From: Mycolicibacter engbaekii
Lineage (GTDB): Bacteria; Actinomycetota; Actinomycetes; Mycobacteriales; Mycobacteriaceae
Direction: 5' to 3'
Length of the DNA: 64,000 nucleotides
Assembly: GCF_002101585.1 (NCBI RefSeq)
Contig: NZ_LQOT01000042.1
Location: 62,001-126,000 of the forward strand
Part shown: one piece after another, positions 58,089 to 64,000 of the stretch
How positions within the stretch are numbered: the stretch's first letter is position 1
How the letters are laid out: the number at the start of each line of letters is the position of its first letter
Position numbers and translations under genes: made by a program
Notes under the pieces: generated by a model
Database searches by the model: none
The model's input: only the letters and a program-made list of their open reading frames with translations
Told to the model about the DNA's origin: nothing

Positions 58089-60920
58089 CTACGCAAAGGC
58101 CTCCACCGGGGGGCACGAGCAGACCAGATTGCGGTCGCCGTACGCACCGTCGATCCGGCGCACCGGAGGCCACACCTTCGGGCGGAAGCCACGGCCCAAC
58201 GGGTAGGCGGCCTGCTCCCGCGAGTAGGGGTGCTCCCAGTCCTGAACCAGGAGGCACTCGGCGGTGTGCGGGGCGCCGCGCAGCGGGTTGTCTTCGGCGG
58301 TCCATTCGCCGGATGCCACCCGGTCGATCTCGCCGCGAATGGCGATCATGGCCGCACAGAAGGCGTCGATCTCGGCCAGGCTCTCGCTTTCGGTGGGCTC
58401 CACCATCAGGGTCCCGGCCACCGGGAAACTCATGGTCGGGGCGTGGAAGCCGTAGTCGGCCAGCCTCTTGGCGACGTCATCGACGGTCACTCCGGTGCGC
58501 TTGGTGATCTCCCGCAGATCCAGGATGCATTCGTGGGCGACCATGCCGTTCTCCCCGGTGTAGAGCACCGGGTAGTACTCGTCGAGCCGGCGGGCGATGT
58601 AGTTCGCCGACGCGATTGCGGTCAGTGACGCCGCGCGCAGGCCGACGGCCCCCATCATCCGGATATAGGCCCAGGTGATCGGCAGGATCGATGCCGACCC
58701 GTAGGGGGCCGCCGAGACCGGCGGTCCGGCCGGCAACTCCAGGGCCAGCGGGTGCCCGGGCAGAAACTGCGCCAGGTGCTCGCGCACCGCCACCGGCCCG
58801 ACCCCGGGTCCGCCGCCGCCATGGGGGATGCAGAAGGTCTTGTGCAGGTTGAGGTGGCTGACATCGCCGCCGAATCTGCCGGGCCGGGCCAGCCCGACCA
58901 GGGCGTTGAGGTTGGCACCGTCGACGTACACCTGGCCGCCGGCGTCGTGGACGGCGGCACAGATCTCGGCGATGTCGTGCTCGTAGACCCCGTGCGTGGA
59001 CGGGTAGGTGATCATCAACGCCGACAGCGCCGCGGCGTGTTCGGCGACCTTGCTGCGCAGATCGTCGAGGTCGACATCGCCGTTCTCGCGGCAGGCCACC
59101 ACCACCACGCGCATCCCGGCCAGTGCCGCCGAGGCGGCGTTGGTGCCGTGAGCGCTGGACGGAATCAGGCAGACGTCGCGGTGGGACTCGCCGCGGCTGG
59201 CGTGGTAGGCGTGGATCGCCAGCAGGCCCGCGTACTCGCCCTGCGAGCCGGCGTTGGGTTGCAGCGACACCGCGTCGTATCCGGTGATCGCCGCCAGCCA
59301 GGTCTCCAACTGGCCGATGAGCGTCCGCAGGCCCACGGCGTCGCCGGCCGGCGCGAACGGGTGCTGGCGGGCGAACTCCGGCCAGGTGATCGACTCCATC
59401 TCGGCGGCGGCGTTGAGCTTCATGGTGCACGACCCGAGCGGGATCATGCTGCGGTCCAAGGCGATGTCCTTGTCTGCCAGCGAACGCAGGTAGCGCATCA
59501 TCTCGGTTTCGGTCCGGTAGCGCGAAAACGCCGGATGGGTCAGGAACGGCGCGGTGCGGGTGGCGATCGGCACGCCGGTGGACTCGACCGGCGCCAGCCC
59601 GAACACCTCGAGTACCGCCGCGACGTGCGCGTCGGTGGTGGTCTCGTCGCAGGCCACCGAGACGTGGTCGGCGTCCACCCGCCACAGGTTGATGCCGCGG
59701 GCCTTGGCCGCGGCGATGATCTCGTCGGCGCGGCCCGGTACGCGGGCCAGCACGGTGTCGAAGTAGCGGTCATGGACCAGCGCGTCACCGAGCGCGGCGC
59801 CGATCTTCTCGGCCTGTGCGTGCACGCGTCGCGCGATGGCGGTCAGGCCTTCGGCGCCGTGGTAGCTGGCGTACATCGCGGCCATCACCGCCAGCAGCAC
59901 CTGCGCGGTGCAGATGTTGGAGGTGGCCTTGTCGCGGCGGATGTGTTGTTCGCGGGTCTGCAGCGCCAGCCGGTAGGCCTCGGCGCCGTCGCGATCCCGG
60001 GACACCCCGACCAGCCGGCCGGGCAGCTGGCGGGCGTGGCCGGGATGCACGGCCAGGTAGCCGGCGTGCGGGCCGCCGAAACCCATCGGCACGCCGAACC
60101 GCTGAGCACTGCCGAATGCCACGTCCGCGCCGATCTCGCCGGGCGGGGTGAGCAGCGTCAGCGCCAGCAGGTCGGCGCCGACGGCTACCAGCGCGCCCCG
60201 CTCGTGGGCGGCGGCGATCAGCCCCGACCAGTCGGTGATCCGGCCGGAGGCCCCCGGCAACTGCACGATCACCCCGAAGAAGTCGCCGTCGGGAAGTCCG
60301 TCCCGCAGGTCCGCGGTGACGATCTCGATGCGCAGCGGCTCGGCGCGGGTGGCCAGCACCGCGGCGGTCTGGGTGAACAGGTCGGAATCGACCAGCAGCC
60401 GGTGCGAGGTGCCGCGGGTCGCGCGGTGCATCAGGGTCATCGCCTCGGCGGCTGCGGTGCCCTCGTCGAGCATCGAGGCGTTGGCGATCTCGCACCCGGT
60501 GAGGTCGGCGATCATGGTCTGGAAGTTCAGCAGGGCTTCCAGCCGGCCCTGGCTGATTTCCGGCTGGTAGGGCGTGTACGCGGTGTACCAGGACGGGTTC
60601 TGCATGATGTTGCGCAGCAGCACCGGCGGGGTGAGCGTGTCGTAGTAGCCCTGGCCGATCATCGACACCGCGACGGTGCTGGCGTCGGCCAGTTCCCGCA
60701 ATTCGGCCAGGGTCTGCGCCTCGCCGACCGGGGCCGGCAGCACGTCCAGTCCCGGGGCGATGCCGTCGGAGCTCAGCGCGTCGCGAATGCCGGCCGGGAC
60801 GGCCTTGGCGGCCAGCTCCTCCAACGAGGCGACGCCGATGGTGGCGAGCATCGTGCTGATCGCCGCGCTGTCCGGGCCGATGTGCCGGTCGACGAAGGTG
60901 GATGCGGTGTGCTCGGACAC
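58089..60920 (-). CDS. gcvP: Glycine dehydrogenase (decarboxylating), P-protein
   Basis: 943 residues from the GTG at 60920 (CAGGAG upstream). Two tandem PLP-fold halves. The N-half has [20 protein letters not shown] and [10 protein letters not shown]; the C-half has the PLP Lys near residue 693 in [17 protein letters not shown] and [15 protein letters not shown]-like [16 protein letters not shown]-protein decarboxylates glycine and passes aminomethyl to GcvH. Called gcvB (Rv1832) in M. tuberculosis. Controlled by the tandem glycine riboswitch directly upstream. gcvH and gcvT are not in the window. Confidence 0.96.
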   Translation of the reverse strand: MSEHTASTFVDRHIGPDSAAISTMLATIGVASLEELAAKAVPAGIRDALSSDGIAPGLDVLPAPVGEAQTLAELRELADASTVAVSMIGQGYYDTLTPPVLLRNIMQNPSWYTAYTPYQPEISQGRLEALLNFQTMIADLTGCEIANASMLDEGTAAAEAMTLMHRATRGTSHRLLVDSDLFTQTAAVLATRAEPLRIEIVTADLRDGLPDGDFFGVIVQLPGASGRITDWSGLIAAAHERGALVAVGADLLALTLLTPPGEIGADVAFGSAQRFGVPMGFGGPHAGYLAVHPGHARQLPGRLVGVSRDRDGAEAYRLALQTREQHIRRDKATSNICTAQVLLAVMAAMYASYHGAEGLTAIARRVHAQAEKIGAALGDALVHDRYFDTVLARVPGRADEIIAAAKARGINLWRVDADHVSVACDETTTDAHVAAVLEVFGLAPVESTGVPIATRTAPFLTHPAFSRYRTETEMMRYLRSLADKDIALDRSMIPLGSCTMKLNAAAEMESITWPEFARQHPFAPAGDAVGLRTLIGQLETWLAAITGYDAVSLQPNAGSQGEYAGLLAIHAYHASRGESHRDVCLIPSSAHGTNAASAALAGMRVVVVACRENGDVDLDDLRSKVAEHAAALSALMITYPSTHGVYEHDIAEICAAVHDAGGQVYVDGANLNALVGLARPGRFGGDVSHLNLHKTFCIPHGGGGPGVGPVAVREHLAQFLPGHPLALELPAGPPVSAAPYGSASILPITWAYIRMMGAVGLRAASLTAIASANYIARRLDEYYPVLYTGENGMVAHECILDLREITKRTGVTVDDVAKRLADYGFHAPTMSFPVAGTLMVEPTESESLAEIDAFCAAMIAIRGEIDRVASGEWTAEDNPLRGAPHTAECLLVQDWEHPYSREQAAYPLGRGFRPKVWPPVRRIDGAYGDRNLVCSCPPVEAFA

Positions 60921-60949
60921 GGGGAACTCCTGGGCGTTAGACGAATTCG

Positions 60950-61165
60950 TGTCCTCCCCCTCTGTCGTCTGCCCGGCCCGGGCGCCTGAGAGATTCGGCG
61001 CCGGTGCAGGCGCCTTTCCCCATGGGCGGGTGTAGCCCGAAGGGGCGCCACCGCTTTCCAGAGGCATCAATGCCGGCGCGGTCCGGGTGCCTGAGAGGTT
61101 GTCGGAGAGGTATTGCTCCTTCGGCGTCCGCGGCTGGCTGCCGCGGAACTCTCCCGCGCGAGGCT
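60950..61165 (-). promoter_or_regulatory. Tandem glycine riboswitch upstream of gcvP
   Basis: Two glycine aptamers read on the minus strand. Aptamer 1 (about 61161-61085): GGGAGAG at the start, the conserved CCGAAGGAGCAA (61124-61113) and closing CTCTCAGGCACC (61097-61086). Aptamer 2 (about 61062-60950): CTGGAAAGC, then a stem region, CATGGGGAAAGG in place of CCGAAGGGGCAA, and CTCTCAGGCGCC (60992-60981). A short linker joins them. Glycine binding turns on gcv genes. The 398-bp gap (60921-61318) holds this and the promoters of gcvP and the divergent gene. Confidence 0.92.
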
Positions 61166-61318
61166 GATGCGGGCCTCATATTACCCGCCGGGCGTCGCAC
61201 GGCGAGACGCGGCGAGCCGGCGGCGGCGGCCTCGCCCCCGGGAAAGGGCTGCGCCCAGAGCGCCCAAGGTGGTATGACTAAGACCAGGTTTGTCACATCC
61301 CTACCAAAGGGGGCCGTC

Positions 61319-62224
61319 ATGGGCACATTGCGACAGCGCATCGTCGACGATTTCACCGGAATCGTCGGTCGCCATAACGATCCCCGGGTCTATGGCGGCC
61401 GCCCGGGCGACCCGGGTCTGATCGGTCCGGGCAGCGTGTCCTGGGAGGTCAACGCCGACCTGGCCGCGGTGGCGCAGGCCGGACTGCCCGCGATCGTGCT
61501 GGAGATTCTGCATCCGTCGGTGATCGCCGGCGTGCAGGACCTCTCCAGCTACCGCGAGGATCCGTTCCGCCGCGCCCGCACCACGCTGGGCTACGTGTTG
61601 ACCACGACCTTCGGCAATACCGACGCCGCAACGCAACTGATCGAGCAGGTCAAGTCCATTCACGCCCACGTGACCGGCAACCGGCCCGACGGGGTGGCCT
61701 ACCGGGCACTGGACCCCGAACTGCTGACCTGGGTGCATACCTGCATTCCCTGGATGATCATGCGGGCATTCGAGCGCACGAATCGGCAGCTGAGCCCGCA
61801 GGAGCGTGACCGCTATCTGACCGAGCAGGCCACGATCGGTCTCATGGCCGGCGCCGAGTGGGTGCCCTCGACCATGCCGGAACTCGAGGACTACGTCGCC
61901 CGGATGCGCCCGCAGCTGAGCGTCAACGCCCAGACCCGCGAGTTCATCGAGTTCCTGCTCACCTCCCCCTTCTTCCCCGAACTGCCCGGCCCGCTCGAGG
62001 GCGCCCTGCACCGATTCACCATGTATTCGGGCATGAGCTATGCGCCGCAGTGGGCGCGCGAACTGATTGGTTTCGACCGCCCGTCGGCGCTGTCGCGGCG
62101 GCTCATCGGCCCGGCACTGCAGTTCGACGCCCGCCGCATCCGGTGGGCATTCGGGACGCCGCCCTATGCGCGGTTGGCCTTCGAGCGCTCTGGTGTCGGC
62201 GCCGCGACCGCGGCCACGCCATGA
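61319..62224 (+). CDS. DUF2236 (MpaB/latex-clearing-type) oxygenase family protein
   Basis: 301 residues from ATG 61319 after AAAGGGGG. DUF2236 pattern: VNADLAAVAQAGLPAIVLEILHPSVIAGV with a conserved His, RRARTTLGYVLTTTFGNTD, DPELLTWVHTCIPWMIMRAF, and a C-terminal RIRWAFGTPPYARLAFE. The family includes haem-b latex clearing protein and MpaB-type oxygenases. The substrate is unknown. It overlaps the TetR gene by 4 bp, suggesting self-contained regulation. Divergent from gcvP. Confidence 0.85.
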   Translation: MGTLRQRIVDDFTGIVGRHNDPRVYGGRPGDPGLIGPGSVSWEVNADLAAVAQAGLPAIVLEILHPSVIAGVQDLSSYREDPFRRARTTLGYVLTTTFGNTDAATQLIEQVKSIHAHVTGNRPDGVAYRALDPELLTWVHTCIPWMIMRAFERTNRQLSPQERDRYLTEQATIGLMAGAEWVPSTMPELEDYVARMRPQLSVNAQTREFIEFLLTSPFFPELPGPLEGALHRFTMYSGMSYAPQWARELIGFDRPSALSRRLIGPALQFDARRIRWAFGTPPYARLAFERSGVGAATAATP

Positions 62225-62841
62225 TCGAGCCGCAGTTCGTCACGGTGATCGGCCAGGCGGTAGCCGGATCGCCCGCCGCGCGCGCCACCGACCCGACCGC
62301 CGAGCGCATCCTCGACGCGGCGGTTCAGGAGGCCGCGACGGTGGGACTGCGACGCATCACCATCGAGGACGTGGTGCGGCGCGCGGGCGTCTCGCGGATG
62401 ACGGCTTACCGCCGCTATCCGCGGCGCGAGGACCTGATCCAGGCGCTCATCCACCGGGAGACGCAGCGCTTTCTCGCGACGGTGGCCCATGCCATCGACA
62501 GCACGCCCGAACCGCATGGTGTCGCCGAGGCCTTCGTGGCCGCCGTGGCCTTCACCCGCGAGCACCCGATGCTGAGCCGGGCCGGGCAGTTCGGGTCGCC
62601 GCCGGCCGCCGACTCCACGGATCTGCTGGCGATGGGCTCGGCGTTCATCGCCAATTACCTGCACGGCGACTCCCCCGGCAGCCCCAGCCAGTCGGTGCGC
62701 TGGGTGGCCGACGTATTCGCCCGGCTGTTCCTCACCTATGTCTCGATGCCGTCCACCGACCCGGACTTTCGCGATGACGCGGCCCTGCGCCGCTTCGCCC
62801 ACGAAGTGCTCACGCCGATGGCCGAGCGCGCCGCCGGATAA
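62221..62841 (+). CDS. TetR family transcriptional regulator
   Basis: 206 residues, ATG overlapping the oxygenase stop (ATGA). HTH: AERILDAAVQEAATVGLRRI, then TIEDVVRRAGVSRMTAYRRY and PRREDLIQAL. The C-terminal ligand-binding region is non-specific. Probably regulates the DUF2236 gene. Convergent with the MerR gene (18 bp apart). Confidence 0.9.
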   Translation: MIEPQFVTVIGQAVAGSPAARATDPTAERILDAAVQEAATVGLRRITIEDVVRRAGVSRMTAYRRYPRREDLIQALIHRETQRFLATVAHAIDSTPEPHGVAEAFVAAVAFTREHPMLSRAGQFGSPPAADSTDLLAMGSAFIANYLHGDSPGSPSQSVRWVADVFARLFLTYVSMPSTDPDFRDDAALRRFAHEVLTPMAERAAG

Positions 62842-62859
62842 ATCCGGGGCTGCGGGCCT

Positions 62860-63495
62860 CTAGCCGGTTTTGCGGTCGCGGAACTTGCGCCGGCTGGCCA
62901 GCTCGTCTTCCGGCGCGGCGATCGACTCGCCGCCGTCGGCGCGCTCGCCGGGGAACTCCGAGATCACCCCGGTCAGCTCCCGCATCGCCCCGGATACCGC
63001 GATGCCGAACACGCCCTGGCCGCCCTGCAGCAGGTCCACGACTTCTTCGGCCGAGGTGCATTCATAGACGGTGGTGCCGTCGGAGAACAGCGTGATGTTG
63101 GCGAGATCCTGTACCCCGCGCTCACGCAGGTGGTCGACGGCGATTCGGATGTTGTGCAAGGAGATTCCGGTGTCGAGCAGTCGCTTGACGATCTTGAGCA
63201 CCAGGATGTCTTTGAACGAGTACAGCCGCTGGCTGCCCGAGCCGGCCGCGCCGCGGATGGAGGGCACCACCAGCGAGGTGCGAGCCCAGTAGTCGAGCTG
63301 GCGGTAGGTGATGCCGGCGATCTGGCAGGCACTGGGGCCGCGGTAGCCCACGAGTTCGTCGGGAACGGAGTCGTCGGGGAACAGACCGCCCTGAACGGGT
63401 TGTTCGACGGCGGCCGGAGCCGCCGGGACCTCGCGGTCACCCGTGTCGGACTGACCTGTGAAGTCCAGCTGTTCCTGCCCCGGTTGGTCGCCCAC
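62860..63495 (-). CDS. MerR family regulator (Rv1830/McdR-type)
   Basis: 211 residues from the GTG at 63495 (GAGAGGAAG upstream). An acidic N-terminal tail precedes the MerR HTH: ACQIAGITYRQLDYWARTSLV and VPSIRGAAGSGSQRLYSFKD. After the coiled helix (LLDTGISLHNIRIAVDHLRE) follows TLFSDGTTVYECTSAEEVVDLL and a charged tail. M. tuberculosis has two MerR-like paralogues flanking the DUF151 gene, Rv1828 and Rv1830; position next to gcvP fits Rv1830, reported to influence cell division. No metal-binding Cys set is seen. Confidence 0.87.
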   Translation of the reverse strand: MGDQPGQEQLDFTGQSDTGDREVPAAPAAVEQPVQGGLFPDDSVPDELVGYRGPSACQIAGITYRQLDYWARTSLVVPSIRGAAGSGSQRLYSFKDILVLKIVKRLLDTGISLHNIRIAVDHLRERGVQDLANITLFSDGTTVYECTSAEEVVDLLQGGQGVFGIAVSGAMRELTGVISEFPGERADGGESIAAPEDELASRRKFRDRKTG

Positions 63496-63727
63496 GCTGC
63501 TTCCTCTCGCCGATCGCGCTCGTTGCCACTGGCTGGCCGGTGGCCGCGTTTGCTCTTGCCCGAGTTGGTCGTGAGCATACGCCGTTCGACGAGCTGCTGT
63601 GCAGTTGTTCCCGCCGTGGCTCAAGTATGGCGCTTGCGATTTCCGCGTGTCGCTTCCGGATGGGCGTGTCGTGTTGACGCGGAGAGATGAGACGTATCTG
63701 TGACGAGGCTGAGGCCGCCGCGCCGGG

Positions 63728-64000
63728 TCAGGTTGCTTTGAAATCGTCGGGCGACACGCTATCGAGGAATTCCTTGAACTTCTCCACCTCGTCTTCGCGT
63801 ACCGCACCGGAGCTCTCGTCGTCGCCCTCGTCGGGAATCAACAGGCCGGCCTCGGCCAGCACCGCTTCCTCGACATAGATCGGCACGCCCACCCGCAGCG
63901 CGATCGCCACCGAGTCCGACGGGCGCGCCGAGACGGTGATGTCGCGGTCGAAGATCAGGTCGGCGTAGAAGGTGCCCTCCTGCAGGTCGACGATTCGGAC
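63728..64000 (-). CDS. DUF151 / bifunctional nuclease family protein (partial, 5' end outside window)
   Basis: The last 90 residues of a gene entering from the right edge. FDRDITVSARPSDSVAIALRVGVPIYVEEAVLAEAG (in parts: SARPSDSVAIALRVGVPIYV) is the core of the DUF151/BFN domain, followed by an acidic linker and FLDSVSPDDFKAT. Matches Rv1829 (164 aa), placed between Rv1828 and Rv1830 in M. tuberculosis. Nuclease activity is known for plant and thermophile relatives only; here it is inferred. Confidence 0.88.
   Translation of the reverse strand, partial: VRIVDLQEGTFYADLIFDRDITVSARPSDSVAIALRVGVPIYVEEAVLAEAGLLIPDEGDDESSGAVREDEVEKFKEFLDSVSPDDFKAT

Overview
This is a high-GC (about 68-70%) chromosome segment from a mycobacterium (Mycobacteriaceae). 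The evidence is a secreted antigen 85 mycolyltransferase, the Apa (MPT32/FAP) glycoprotein, an MmpS-like protein, a DUF7159 protein, GuaB1, LldD2, a BlaI/BlaR-like pair, and gene order that largely follows M. tuberculosis Rv1829 to Rv1901 (comparison from memory). The species cannot be fixed from the sequence. Differences from M. tuberculosis include an intact oxyR, no urease operon between ndh and the thioesterase, a Bfd beside BfrA, and a phosphoketolase. No rRNA, tRNA, CRISPR array, insertion sequence or phage gene was seen.

Layout. 1-3.3 kb: 5' part of a lipase-maturation-factor-like membrane protein, cinA, and two small proteins. 3.4-5.5 kb: a HAD-IB phosphatase and a nitronate monooxygenase with a perfect KstR-type operator upstream. 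5.5-9.7 kb: a tightly overlapping DUF4129 / membrane / MoxR / DUF58 / membrane operon (moxR3 type). 9.7-14.9 kb: a short NAD-type 6-phosphogluconate dehydrogenase, a secreted protein, a YceI-like protein, a DUF7159 protein, antigen 85 with a 5'UTR hairpin and a strong terminator, and an SRPBCC protein. 14.9-17.4 kb: a CocE-like hydrolase and an AhpD-like protein. 17.4-21.6 kb: iron and peroxide genes bfrA, bfd, echA, oxyR, ahpC, ahpD, with an IdeR-type box and an OxyR-type dyad.

21.6-27.6 kb: DUF1810 protein and lldD2, then a divergent pair that looks like an accessory signalling or conflict module: TIR-TM-PknH-sensor-like protein against 2TM-TrkA_N-RyR protein. Their shared upstream region holds a perfect 21-bp tandem duplication. 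A HhH-GPD-like protein follows. 27.6-34.4 kb: a thiolase-like protein and a double-domain CoA transferase form one operon, with a phosphoketolase and an MmpS-like protein running the other way. 34.4-40.3 kb: CAAX protease, AdhA, GlsB/YeaQ-type protein, Apa, and modA-modB-modC. 40.3-46.9 kb: an atypical SDR, ndh, a duplicated hairpin element, a thioesterase, blaI and an M56 protease, gnd1, and an epoxide-hydrolase-like enzyme. 47.1-54.2 kb: guaB1 behind a coupled leader ORF, two CNNM/CorC-type membrane proteins, a glycosylase-annotated protein, and malate synthase G. 54.2-64 kb: a VWA protein, a D/L-rich secreted protein, gcvP under a tandem glycine riboswitch, a DUF2236-TetR pair, a MerR regulator, and the 3' end of a DUF151 gene.

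Working together: BfrA/Bfd (iron storage and release) and OxyR/AhpC/AhpD (peroxide removal) make an iron and oxidative-stress block. ModABC imports molybdate. GcvP and GlcB handle glycine and glyoxylate carbon. BlaI and the M56 protease resemble a beta-lactam-responsive pair. The least-described module is the TIR / TrkA_N-RyR pair at 23.4-26.9 kb, whose system role is inferred.
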